This document shows positions 46,621-59,200 of a DNA stretch of 64,000 bases, piece by piece (positions within the stretch are counted from its first letter, which is position 1; each line of letters starts with the position of its first letter). Below the pieces are notes generated by a model that was not told the DNA's origin, searched no databases, and saw only the letters and a list, made by a program, of their open reading frames with translations. The DNA is from Ifrita kowaldi (taxonomy: Eukaryota > Chordata > Aves > Passeriformes > Cinclosomatidae): contig VZRS01002391.1 in the NCBI GenBank assembly GCA_013398055.1, positions 65,102 to 129,101 of the forward strand. The letters are read 5' to 3'. The translations under genes and the position numbers were made by a program.

Positions 46621-49600
46621 AAATCTTCAGGTGCTTTTACTGAAGTAACTAAGCCATGTCAAGGGAAAAGTGCCAGGATCAAGCAGGACACTTATTCTGG
46701 CTTCATCTTATGCATTTAATGCACCAACTCCAAATGACTGCAGCCCTCATTCATTACTTGCAGCTTTGCCTCTCCTGTCAGGAGCCGTTACCTTGGAGAG
46801 CAAAGAAGACAAGAGGCAGTATTGCTGCCAGCCAGTTTCTTTTCAAGACATGGCAGAAAAAAACCTAGGATGTAAAAAGAAAAGAGAAAGAGGAGGATCA
46901 TCATTTTAGTTTGGTGCTCTCCCAGAGTCCCAGCAGAGCCACGTGCTGGGCTTCCTGTCTGAGAACATGGGGTTGTTTTCCAGATGTACTAATTGCTTCC
47001 TCATTGTCGTCCAAGGTGACAGTGGGGGAAGGCAGACAAAGCACCACTTTCCTACCCATTTTTGACAGGAAAGTCTCAGAACCCATACGACTCTGATACA
47101 TTTAATACATTACCCTCTGATAGTGGATTAGACTGGAATTGAAAACTTTTAACTGGAAAAATGTGAACACAAAATCACAGAAAGATAATTTGCTAGGACC
47201 TAGAGAGCTGGGCTGGCTAAAACTTCGGCTTTTTCTCAGTTAACAGCAAACAAGAAGTGCTATTTTTCTTGAGGGAAGGTATCTGATAGATAGTATGAAA
47301 TCAAGCCTTCTTTCGGCATGGGGTGGGGAAGCATAATGCTTCCTTCCAGTTTCATGAGATTTTTTTGTATTAAACCCATTGCAAATTAAGCTGATTGCCT
47401 AGAGACTATAGCTCCTGCTTATAGCTTTGCAAGAGAGACAAGGCAGTGTAATGATCTGTGACTGCATACCATACAAGTAGACTACAGCCATCAGTCAACT
47501 ACATAATCCTCAGCATCAAGATTCGTTAAAGTCAGTGGAAGTCATGTTGTTAGAATGCTGTGTGCAATTTGGGAAACATAGGGGTTAATACTATAGAATC
47601 AAGAAACTAGGTTTAACAAAAAAGGTGAAAAAGAAGCTGCTAGCGCTGAAGTGGATGCATCCAGAGAGTAGTGCTCGTGGCTATAGATTACTCTTAGATT
47701 TTCACCCCATAAGCATTTCAAAAACAAAACAAATGACAATCTATCATGTCTTAGGAGGTGGCATTCTTTTCCTTTTTTGTTATACTCATCAAAATTATTG
47801 TTTCCATTTATTAAGATACAGTATTTTTTTCAAAATTTTTGCACACTTACAAGCATATGTCTCTACACCCTCTTTCTTCTCAAATAGCTAACTTTAATAT
47901 ACAAATAACTCACTTTATCGTATGGCTCCTTGGGATCCAAAAGTGTTAAAAAGAAAGTTAAACCTTAATTATGGGCTGTAAGCTGCTAAAGGAAAAATAG
48001 TAGAGTGTAGCAATGGCATCTGGACTAGTACTAGTGCACGTAATGCATATCTGTCACTGACAACTCACTGGGTTACATTTAATTCACAATCATCAGTCAT
48101 GTATTCTCTTCTAACCAAAAAACAGAACCACACCAGCATCAGCAGTAGAAAGTATGCCTTCAGAGGACAGATTTTTCCGTGTGCCATGATTCAAGTGGAT
48201 GGCCTTACAGATGTAAATAGAATGGACAAATAACTGTCAGTGAATACAAAGTGACTGAGAGTTTCATATACTGTGTTAACATTTAATCTACCATACTTAA
48301 TGACTTTTTGTAGCTCTTCTCTTACCCATACACTCTCTGAATTAGACTCATCTTTGGTTTTGGGGGACTGCTGCAATGCTCTCTCTCTGTAAATCAGGGC
48401 ATAATTTAGCAAAGCAGCATCCATCAGCTAACAGAAAATAAGTATTCTTCTTCAAAATCTGAGAACCTGAAATAGTTACAAGATCAGTCCAGAGGCTGGC
48501 TATGACTTTGCTCTGCACAGTTGCATATTTGTCTGTGGAATATGAAGTGCTGGAAATCAGTTGAGTAAGAGCAGAAAATACCAGCTTCATAAACTTTGGG
48601 CACAAACCTACTCCCTTTAAATCTTGTATTATACTCTCTTTTCTCTTCAAAATGTGTGAGCAGTGACCCACAGGTGTCTAGAAACATTTCTCTTAAAACA
48701 TGAAACTGTTGCTTCCATGGCTCCACAACAAGAAGACATATTGACACAGCTGATTTTCACTTAACAACTCAGTTGAGGCAAGCAAAATAGCAGAAGCTGT
48801 GGTAAATGCAGACCTCTTTGATCCCAAACTAAATGACAATTTTAGCACTAGCACTTGTCCAGATGCTTTTGTTACAGATCAGAAAACCTGTTTGGCAAGC
48901 TCTCACTCATTTGGCTATAAGCATTTCAGTTGCCCTCCCACTAGATGTAGTCTCAACACATAAGTCATGTTTCAAGACAGAGTGAACAGATGAGCTTGTC
49001 TTACTCAATCACTAATATTGATTCACACATTCACACAGAAGAAAGTGCAACTTTGAATCTCTTGGCAGAGCATACACCTTACACATGCACAATTAAAGAT
49101 TAAAGAATTAGCAGGTGCCCTAATCGAAGCCCTGCAGGGTGAGTTCTACAATTTGACCACACTTCATTATCTTTGTCCTCCTCATGCTACAAAGTGACCT
49201 CTGACTAGGTGCACTTTTTACTGTGGTTTATGGCAATTATGATTCTTGTTCATGGTAGATTGACTAGAATCTCTTTGGACTACCTAGTGTATAATCTTTC
49301 GTTATGTATTTCTACTATAGTACCATATGCATTAGCACTGGCCCACTGGGTATCATTTTATTTCAGCTTTCATGTATACATTCTAATTATTTTACTACTG
49401 TACTCCCATTGGAGCTTAATGTTGAAAATAGAATCTACTTTTCACCAGGTCCACCACAAAATTACAACTCGTGACACCTTAGGTTAGCTTTCACTAATAA
49501 ATATGAAATAGGAGGACACTTCATAGCATGCTGAATACTAAATTAACAAGTTAAAATGGCATAAAATGAGGAAATTAAGCTATCCTCTTCTGAAATAACT

Positions 49601-49682
49601 ATGTATTAGAAGAAACTCCAGTCATAATGGCATAATGTGTTTAAAAACAACATTTTATGGTATGATGAGTTCTATGGCAAGC
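46621..49682. other. Unassigned DNA, no gene recognised
   Basis: The first 300 bases (46621-46900) follow directly on the CR1 and might be its diverged endonuclease region, but I could not match them. The remaining sequence has no recognisable exon, RNA gene or repeat. A perfect 12-bp palindrome, ACTAGTACTAGT, lies near 48023. Confidence 0.45.
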
Positions 49683-49800
49683 TATTATTACTACTTATTG
49701 TTTGCATTAGGGTAGCACCTAAAGGTTTGTGCCCAGCTGTGCTAGACACTGATAAACAATTTAATTAGTATTTACATTCCTCCTGCCCTGCCTAAGCACC
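49683..49800 (+). repeat. Ancient amniote interspersed repeat fragment
   Basis: A TATTATTACTACTTATTGTT stretch leads into GCATTAGGGTAGCACCTAAA, then CAGCTGTGCTAGACACTGAT and AAACAA, with CTCCTGCCCTGCC further on. The order matches an old amniote repeat with consensus words TTGTATTACAGTAGCACCTA, ATTGTGCTAGGCACTGTACA and AGTCCCTGCCC. The copy is diverged and lacks the rest of the unit. It is noncoding. Confidence 0.55.
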
Positions 49801-52110
49801 AGTCTTGGTCAATTTCCAAAATCCTTCTTCTAATCACCCTTAAAACTCTACCACTTCCAGGTGTTCCACTACCCACCTGTCCCAGTAAATGCTCTTAAAA
49901 TCTTATTTTCAATCTGTTCTTCATCTTATCTTCCCATAATGTTAAAAGAAGTATCCTAGTCCTGTGCCTGCTAGTTCATACATCTCAGCATTCCCCTGTC
50001 TTTTCTCCACTAAATTGATCCTAACAGTCAATGTCCTTGGTTTTGGTGCAACCTTTTCCCCTACTGCTCTCACCAGGCTTGTAGGAAAATTTTGAGGCTG
50101 CTGAGCTACTCTCTTCCCTTTGTCCCCGTCGTGGTTTTGGCTGATCAACACCCTGCCAGTTACCTTGGCTCCTCAATCAACAGTTCCAGAGTTGGTTCCC
50201 TTGCACAACATGTTATCATTTGTTGCTGCTATAAAATGGCAACACTTTCTCTGCTTCTTACCTCATCATTCACAGAAAATGATAGGAGATTAGATTATAT
50301 TATAAGGAGGCCCTTTTAAAAACATACATCTAGCAGTATGTTTTGAGGCAAGGGTTGCCTTCAAAATCGGCTGTTCTTGCTGGTGTCTTCCTTCCTCACT
50401 TCTTTATTCATATACCACACATGAGGATGGCTTTTAATATGAAAGCAGTGTAATAATGCCATCAATTAATAGTGAATCCCTTATTTGCAGATTTGGAAAG
50501 AAAGCTGATATTCAAACAAAGAGATAAAAAACTAATTGCCAAAGAACATTACCCACAGCATGTTGTTGCTTTTTAGTCACACAATGTTCTTGTATTCAGT
50601 ATACTCCCAGATGAATTAGAGGGGTGCATTTTATACTCAGATTTGTGGCAGATCTCTTTTAGTATTCATAGGTGTGCCAGCATAATACAATTCATTTAGG
50701 AATATGACACATCTGTGTAATTTGTAGGTGTTGACTGTCTAACCTTCAGACAACTTGATGGAAAAAAATAATTCATCCATAACAGAGACCTTTATTTTTC
50801 AATCCATAACATTCCATTTAATGTATTAGAAGTACATGAAAAGAATGGGAAAACAGGAAAAGTGAAAACAGGAGAAGTTAAAAGAGGAAGAGAAAGAAAT
50901 GCCTCCTACAGAGCATTTTAAAAAATAATGTAGAGATGGATTATTCCATATTTTTCAAGTCCTTTATAGTGAAAGTTCTATCTGCCTTTCAATGGGTCTA
51001 TCTTACTTATCTTTGTGATCAAGTAAGAGAAAAGCCATTGCAGTCCTATATAGATATGACATTTATTTTCCAGCAATTCAGGCAACTCGAACATGACAAT
51101 ACTAAAGAATAGGTTATAAATATTTCATTTCATGATTAGGATCAACTTCAAACATAATGCTCTACATTCACATGCCTTAGCTGTGTTGTGATATATACAA
51201 TTCTATAATGTATGTTACATCACAATCATTTTTATCAAAATAAACCAGAAATTACAGATATTTAAGGGTAAAGGATAACAATAAAAAAAGCTAGATAACC
51301 TGCTCCTGTGATTGTATGTCTCTTCTATTAAAAATAAATTATTTAATTGCAAAAAAAGAAGTTTTTATTGCTTCGAATAATAAGACCTCTCACTTAAAAA
51401 GGCCTGGTGCATTCAGGGAGTTTTGCCACCTGTGACCACCGGAGTATCAAGATGCTATTATGTGCAGCATAGCTCACAACTATTCCTAGTAATTTTGCAT
51501 TTCAAGAAATGTAATTTATGGTCAGATTACAATTTTCACCTTCGCACTAAGAGTATCTCCCAGACACCCTTTGCAGACTATGGTCTCACCTGGATCAGAA
51601 ATAGTTGGTCATGAGCCTGGATTTTCCTAGTTAATCTATATGTTTTTTTGGGGTTTGGTTTGGGTTTTTTAAAAATTTCTTGAAATGTACACAGTATACA
51701 ATTTACCTTCTCTTTGCTCCATAAAAGAAAATCTTTTGAAAGGAGCTTTAGGTTAAAAATACTGTCCTGTGTGTGCAGCTCCTGGGCTGCAGCTCTTATC
51801 AGGATTCTTCTCGTGTCTGTCTCTCCCAGAGAACCCACTGCCGCAGCTTCTTCACCCAGAGCTTTATTCTGTTCTTCAGCCCCACTTCTTTGGCTGATGT
51901 GGCCTTCCTTGTGGCCTAAAACTTCCTTCCCTTCTGCTGTGTGCTGGCATTTTTCTCTACAGGAGGGCTCAGATGATCCTATTGGGTACAAAAGTGCTTT
52001 TAGTGATCAGTAATTTGGAGTCAATAAACCTCTTTAGTAGCAGGGGTTATTACTGAACGAAACTGTGCCTAGCTCCATTCCTAGCCTACTTCCCAACCCC
52101 ACGCTTCTCT
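49801..52110. other. Unique DNA, no gene recognised
   Basis: No exon or repeat was recognised. The longest open frame of the whole window, 137 codons on the - strand (51578-51991), lies here. Its translation begins near a Cys/Glu/Gln-rich part and ends in a KKPKPNPKKT stretch, which is the antisense of a TTTTTGGGGTTTGG run. It shows no domain, signal peptide or family motif, and I do not call it a gene. An AATAAA word at 52023 has no associated transcript evidence. Confidence 0.45.
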
Positions 52111-52116
52111 TTGCAG

Positions 52117-52224
52117 GAGGGGACAGCAGAGCCGAAGCCTTTGCCAGTGATGCAGTTAACAACAGCAATTGCTCCAGATAAAAAGAGCTACATCATCATT
52201 ACCAGGAGGGAGGACCGAGTCTAA
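52117..52224 (+). other. Possible short terminal exon, unidentified
   Basis: A good splice-acceptor-like sequence (pyrimidine-rich, ending CTTCTCTTTGCAG at 52116) is followed by 35 open codons ending in TAA at 52222-52224. The translation includes PLPVMQLTTAIAPDKK and then SYIIITRREDRV. Third codon positions are more G/C-rich than the surrounding DNA. I do not recognise the peptide, and no polyadenylation signal lies close downstream. Acceptor-like sequences are frequent in vertebrate noncoding DNA, so this is a weak candidate. The alternative is a conserved noncoding element that happens to be open. Confidence 0.15.
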
Positions 52225-52827
52225 CAAATCACACTGCACCAACAATCGGGTAATTGGATCCCTACTGGAAATGCAGCCTGAGTAATAATTTCAGATGGCA
52301 CTGATGGTGTTATACAGAAATTAAACCTCTATTATCATATTTCTATGGATCCAGTTCTAACCGCAGGCAAATGGTTTAAAGGTACTGCTGAATCCATGCA
52401 TATCTGAACTCCTCAGGAAAGGTTAATCCACTTTGAAATTGATGCCAAATTGGCAAAATACTGCTTTCCTTCTGAACTCAAACTCTTTGGTTTGGGCATA
52501 TGGGGAATTTGAGAAAGCAACTTTTTTCTAAAATGCACACCAGAGGGAAAAACCTCCTCTACCATCCAGTATATTGTACATCTCTTGGCTGGATGAGTGT
52601 GAAACATATTCTGGAGCATGGTAGCGTGCACGGATGTGATGTGCTACTTTTCTTACAGTAATGAATTTTATGCCTGCCTGTTTCTGTTCCTTTGTCTATT
52701 TTTAATTCAAATATGTAAAAGCTTTTCTTAATACAGAGTCCCAGGTGTCAGTTGCTGCCTGGAGTCCCTTTTCTTTCCTCTATTGTTCTCTTAATTGTTA
52801 CTTCAAAACAATTAGCTGGGCATTCAT

Positions 52828-52845
52828 ATGCAAATGAATGCAAAT
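52828..52845 (+). promoter_or_regulatory. Two perfect octamer (ATGCAAAT) sites one helical turn apart
   Basis: ATGCAAAT, the consensus bound by POU-domain (Oct) proteins, occurs at 52828-52835 and 52838-52845 on the same strand, exactly 10 bp apart. The left flank adds ATTCAT, giving extra POU-half-site character. The surrounding 52790-53260 has few repeats and several A/T-rich homeodomain-like words, as is usual for developmental enhancers. The motifs are seen; enhancer function is inferred. Confidence 0.4.
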
Positions 52846-53027
52846 GTACAGGGGATTGGGTGTGAGAGAATACCACCACTTGTTAATTTCCACTTCAAGG
52901 TCTGCTGGTAGGAACAACAAAATTGCTTAACAATGTATTTTTCCTGGGCCATAAAGGGTGAACTCACAACGATTCCAGCGTCCTGCTGGCTCGGCAATTG
53001 TTAAGATTCTGCTGTTTCTTGGTAAGA

Positions 53028-53053
53028 TTTTTATTTATTTATTTATTTATTTA
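53028..53053. repeat. (TTTA)n microsatellite
   Basis: Six to seven TTTA units. A repeat of this type can be the degraded tail of a retroposon on the - strand, but none is recognisable here. Confidence 0.85.
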
Positions 53054-53253
53054 GGTCTAGAGACTGTGCTAGCCTTGTAACCCTAAACTGCCCCTGCCCT
53101 TGTTCATTTATGCTCAAGGCTGTGCCTAGTAATTTGGATACAATCCTGATTAGGTTATAAAATAAATTATTAATATTGCTGCTATTAATGTGATTCATTA
53201 AGGGATAAAAATTCTCACATGAAGGAATTCCTCATGTCTCTGACAAAATAAAA

Positions 53254-53272
53254 CTTTTATAATTTATAAAAG
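53254..53272. repeat. 19-bp A/T palindrome
   Basis: CTTTTATAA and TTATAAAAG are exact inverted copies around a central T. The core (TTTATAATTTATAAA) is shared with the palindrome at 41224-41240. Confidence 0.5.
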
Positions 53273-56200
53273 ACTATGGTTTATTGCATTGAAACCTTAG
53301 AAGAAAGATACACTGACTGATAGACTGGGACTGAGGATGAATCCTAGAGAGACTTAGCCAGTTGCTAAGATAAATCTCATCTCTTTTGGTGCAGTTGTAT
53401 TTATTGTATAAATCTGCATTCCCTTTCAGGCTGTATAGTAAAACTCTTTATGAAAAATAGTTGGTTATTCAGCATTCAGAACCGCTTTACAAAGATAAAT
53501 ACCTTAGCTTTTCATATGCAATTAATACACAGAAAGCAATTAAAAGACCAAATCCTGTAGTCATTAGGCAGGAAAAATTCAGAACCACAGACTGTCCTGA
53601 GCAAGAAAACCCACAGCACAGCAGGAAAACTCCATCACTCATATGTGACTCTCCTACCAGGATCCTTACCAGGGGAAAAGTTGCCTCTAGGAGGTGTAAC
53701 TTTAGAAAGATATTTCTGAGACTGTGGGAAGAAGTGATTAACTTTTCACTCCACAATTACTTCTTTTTTACATTACCTTAGTGTTCTTCCAGTTTCATCT
53801 CTGAAAATCATCTACACAGCAATAAGGGACCACAGTATTTACCCCTCAGGGCAGGTAGTGTCCTTGTTATGCAGTGTAATTCCCGTGTTTCACCAGACAC
53901 ATTCCTCGTGGAAAAGAAAGACATCTGCTAAGTGCTGGGAGCTGACTTGAATTCCGTGCTCCATAACTTGTCAAGGGTTGGTGTGCTGACTGTTTAGGCA
54001 TGGACATGAAGTTCTGGTTAGATGTATAAATGCTACCGGAATCAGTGAAGTCAGATGTTTTCATGCTTTTGTTCAGACCTTAATTGTCCTGGTTCCCGGC
54101 TTCCTACTCCTAGATGGGGTAACAGTACCGTTGTGAGAATAAACACATTTAAGACTGGGAGGGACTTGGGCACAGCAATGGTAGGGACTATATAAATACT
54201 TGGAGCAGAGAGGCACTACTATTTATACTGCAGTATAAACAAACAGTAAAAAAGCAGCTATGACTGGATTGGGAAATCTTATCTGGCCCTGGCGGTAACA
54301 TAGGACCATATTCAAATTGCAGCTAGCAATGCACACCAGAGGAGAAAAGCTTCCTGCAGAAGTGGCAATGAGAAAGGGGGACACTCCTCCTCTGTCACCC
54401 CGAGATCCTCTCCATGGAGGAGTGGACACTGTCAGCAGTAATTTGGGTGGCTGCCCCCAAGGCTTCACAACATGTGCTTCAAGGGAAAGAGGGGTGATGA
54501 GCTTTCTTACCTTCCTGCCTTTCCTCTCTGTGTCCTCAACTGCCAGCGTTCTATTTAAATGAGCTTTTATTTTTTTTTTCCCTCCATGGGCATATCCATT
54601 TATGATGATTTAACTTTAGGCACAGACTCAAAGGTTTTGCCCAAAACTAATACACAAATTCCAGAAAGGGTCTTTAACTATAATACTTCTATTTTCCCCT
54701 CCTTAAAACTTGGAGAAATTGAAATATCTGTCTTCATTACAACATAAGCACCTGTGGAAACTTGGAACGTAGTGGATATATCCCCTTATGGGAAGAATAA
54801 ATGTCTCATCCCAGCAGACTATGCCCTTGCTGGAACCTGCTCATACCTCACCAACCAATATATTTTATCTTCATATATGGTTGAAATAGGGCAGATTTCT
54901 GGAACTTAAACAGGCAAATAAAACACATCCATCTTCCAATAAACACATGGGAAGTTATTATTAGCCAGTGGGCTAATAGTAAAACACCCAGAAATACAAG
55001 GAAAGGATGATTTGAACTGGTGAGGTTTTAAAACATGTTTTACCCTGAAGTTTCCACTAAAGTTTTTTCCTTAACAAGTTGTTGGAGACCTTTGCCTTTT
55101 GCTTTATGAGGCTGACGGTTGCAACTTGAAAGATCAAGGAATATTTTTAGTGGAAACAAGAGATAGATGCTGGCAGGGTGTTTTAACAATGGTCTGTTTG
55201 TTTTGGTAACAAGATTCAAAGAAAGCATTATTTATAATGCCCTGATATGCACATATAGCTCTGGTTGTATGCAGCAACATAATAACAGAAGTGGTTTCCT
55301 ATAATCTGTCTGCACGGCACTCCCAGGTGCTACCTGCTGCTGCCAGGCCTGGAATTTCACATGCAGTTTGAACCAGCAAATCTGGTAGGAGTTCCTCCCT
55401 AGACTGCCGATTCCCACCCCATGCCCTCTCTTCCTCCTCTGTCAGCACAGGTGCTTATGCTGGGTTTTTAAATAGATCAAGGAATCAGTCCAGGTTAAAA
55501 CTCACCCGGACTGTAAAAAACCCCAAACAACCCAACAAGTTTAAATGCTTAAATTGTTATGCTCATGATGCTTGGCCTGAGAGTCCCACATACATTGTGC
55601 TTCTTTAGGAGACTCCATTGTTGTCTTTTCTTCACGTACGCCTTTAGTCTAAAACTTACCAAAAAATCCCTAGCTCTACTTACTCTAATACTACTACTGC
55701 TACCATCCTTGGTCTTTGCACACGCTAACACTATCTTGTATCTCTATTTTAGTATATACAGATATGCCAGCACTAGAATTGTTATGTGGTATACGTTAGC
55801 TGTTTACTAAAAACATTATATAAAATGTGTATTATGTATTACATACATACATATAGAAGTATATAAACACAGACATATGTACTAGGATCAGAATCATGCC
55901 TTGTGGTTATTACATGTAGCACTAAATGTCAGTGTGTACAAGTGCAAATATAGTGAAATGTTCCTTAGGCTCTGTAGTTCCTTTTGCTGGCTGGTCTCAG
56001 CAATGGCTAATGGAATTTGGACAAAAAATATGTTCCCTGTTTCAAGTCTTTCCTTCTGTATGCTTTGAGCACTTTGAGGATTTATCAGATAGGACCATAT
56101 TCAGATGCTGAAAATTCCAGTAAATTCCAAATACCTCGTGTTTTCCACTAACCAGTGAAAGCCTTAGGTATTAAGAAATATCCAGGGAGTAGGAAATACT

Positions 56201-59200
56201 AACTTCAGGCTCCCTTTAAAGAGCCCAGAAATTGCCTGAGCTAGTGATCTGCTTCAGAGATGGCTGATACATCAAAACTTGCTGCAGCAGCCCAAAGCTT
56301 TCATTACTAGCCAGCAATGCAGCTGTGACTGCCTGCTCTGTGTGTTTTACAGCTGAGAAAGGAAGCCTGAACCAGTCTCTTTCCACTCGTGTCCTTGGCT
56401 CTTCTGATGGGGTCTAGAACAATGTTTCTTTATGTTCTTTGCTCTTGTCAGCAAACTATTGCCAGGTGCTCACAGACAGATGTCCCACTTTAACCCTTTT
56501 GAATTCCCTGGAACATCAATATGAAGCATAAGGGTTTTGAATAAATCTGATCTCTTTGAGGCAGGTACCTGTGATGAAGCTCCTGATGCGTGAAAAGCAA
56601 TGGTAATAACTTAAAAGATGAAATATTCCAGTGTATCAAAGCCTTGGATGTAGTATAATATATATCTAACATGGTTTTATGCAGTATAGATAAATAGAAC
56701 ATAAACAGTGTTATCCCATTGCCAACATCAAAGCATGCAGATTTCAGAAAGGGAAAGTATGATTAGAACATGATTCAAGGCATAAAGCTTTTCATATCTC
56801 TGCAAAATGCATATATGGGTATATATATTTATATTTGTATATATGTATTAATGAGTTCTTTTGCATAGTACACTTTGTAAAGCTCAGATCTCTTGTCTTT
56901 AGTGTGTTCTAGTGTCCTTTGTTTTATGTCTGGTTTTCCCCATTAAGAATATAATTCTTTTCGTAGCAGACAAAATCCCCTAGTAGCCTTTCTCCTTGCT
57001 AATCTTTCTACATTTTTCCTTATCTCTTCCTTTGCGCCTATTGTCTGATTGTGCCTCTACACAGGCCTTCACTCAAGGGTTAGTGAAATTAAACATTAGC
57101 TGGCTCAATAGGTAGCTAGTAACAGTAGTTTATCTACCAAGATAAGCTTGCAGGTTTTGGATGTCTCAAGTTTCATCTTTTCCACTTTCATTATTTTAAG
57201 ACATTGTTATTTGAGGAGTTAGTGACCCATCTCCTTTAATGTTGCTTACAAGCAGTTTCCCTGTATAAGACCCTGTGATAATTTCTACACTGTCAAGTTG
57301 CAGCTAAGTTGCAGTTTTAATACATCACTTTTTGGAGCAAGAGGCTATACTTGTTTCAGTGTTTCATATTCTTTCACTTCTAATAGCTTATACATACTGG
57401 AAATCCCGTGTTCATCTTGTGTGCTGCAAGATATTTATACTCTAAAATGTAGCCTAAGGAATCAAAGCAGCAAGGCAATTTGGAGACAATACTGCAGGCT
57501 TCACTCTGTTACCCAGGCAAGGGAGAGAAAAGTAGATTTGCCATGTATCCTTATGAAGATAACAAGAGCAGAAAGTTGCCAGGATATTTGTAGCTGAAGC
57601 ATTAGAAATGGAGGAATGGATGTGGAGCCTGCTCAGAGACCTAATGGATTCATATAAAATAGAGATGTCTGTTATTCCACTGGTCTGTGTTTTGTGTGAA
57701 AGGGACAATCAGACAGTGGTTGCTTTTCTTCTGTGTGACAGCCTGAGACGTCAAACATGGGAGTTTTGTAGCACATCCCCTTCTGAGCCAGTTATTACAA
57801 AGCAAATCTATATTCCAGGCAAATACAGAGATTTGTAGTTTTTCTACAAAAAAACAGGGTCTCAAAGAGCTGGTGGCTGGACTTGTGCCTCATGCTTTGT
57901 CTGAAACTCTCCTTTTAACAGGATTAGTTCAAAAAGCGATTCACCACGTTGGAAAGCCTGATTGGGAGCTGCTGCTATGATCCCAGGCTTCCAGATCCTG
58001 GCAGTCAAAGAAAAGACACAGATGTGACACTCAAGTGCCCAGGATAAACACAGACCTCTTCAAAACAGCAATCTTCTGCTACAATTAGCAGGAGTTTGTT
58101 TAAACCCTGTTTAAGCAGACTCAGTCCAGAGCTAGTGCTTGGGACAAAGTCTCCTTGTCTAACACTGTCTTTTCTCTTGTGCACAGTCAATAAGTGCAGA
58201 CATCATTAGGACATTAGACATCTCTGATGAGATGTGACAGGTTACGTTGTGTGAGGCAGACAGTCGTGACTGCCTTTTTCAGAAAGACTTTTCATGGCTC
58301 TGAGTGACCACCCCCCAGTGCCAGCAGCTCACTGCCAGCCTTCTGCAGCTCAGCAATCGAATAAACAAATCTGCCTCCTAACCTCCAGCTCCTATGGCTT
58401 GTAGCATGACAAAAGGGTGGCTGGGGACTACTAGAACATGTCATGTCATGGGACATTGGCCTCTGATACCAACTAATGGTCTTCTCCACACAGAAACTGG
58501 AACTCTACTTTGACACACACTAATTTTTCACTGTAAACCTGCCCTATTTGTTGCTGCTTAGCCACTGCAGATAAATGTATCAAAAGCTTAGCAGTGTTTT
58601 TTGGATACTTCTTCTAGGTATTTCCTAGGTTCTGGTAGTTAGTCCAGGTGCTGCTAAAATCTTGTGCAGTGGGCTGGATGCTTTCTCTACTACAGCCTGT
58701 GGGTTTTAAGAACTGAAGCTGTCACTTTTTTTTCCCACCAGCATAGTAGGAACAGGTCTCAGGTGATGATAACTTCTCATCCAAAAATTTTTCCCATGGT
58801 TTAGTAAATGCAAGACCAGAATTCAGCATCTGAACTATTCCCCCATTTTGGGTAACCTTTTCCAATATTATTTAACAGGCTGTTGTAAATCAGTTATAAT
58901 TTACTGGGTTTTTTTCAGTACTTTGTTCCTCATCAAGGTCTAATTTTCACAATCCATCTCCTTTCTCTTCAGTTGCTATAGCGTACATCATCAGCTATAA
59001 TCTTCTACAATAGCTTACCAATTTGGGGGCCTTGTCCAATCATTGTTCCTTATTCTACTCTTTTCCTGTTAGAATCCATTTTATGAACCTTTTCATCCAA
59101 CTAACTAACACCTCTGCCCTAAATCATTAGCCTTTGTACAGTGACACTGTCATGAATTATTGTTTTAAGGTCAGTTTTCTCAAAACAAAACTAATTCTGC

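Noticed and set aside
46289..46648. 119-codon + strand frame
   Set aside because: It is antisense to CR1 ORF2 on the - strand.
49209..49487. 92-codon hydrophobic + strand frame, possible membrane protein
   Set aside because: AT/T-rich DNA gives Leu/Ile/Phe-rich frames by composition. No signal or family match was seen, and it is not flanked by clear splice or regulatory signals.
51578..51991. 137-codon - strand frame, the longest in the window
   Set aside because: No family signature, with a C-terminal part from a simple T/G-rich stretch. A frame of this size is expected by chance in 64 kb across six frames.
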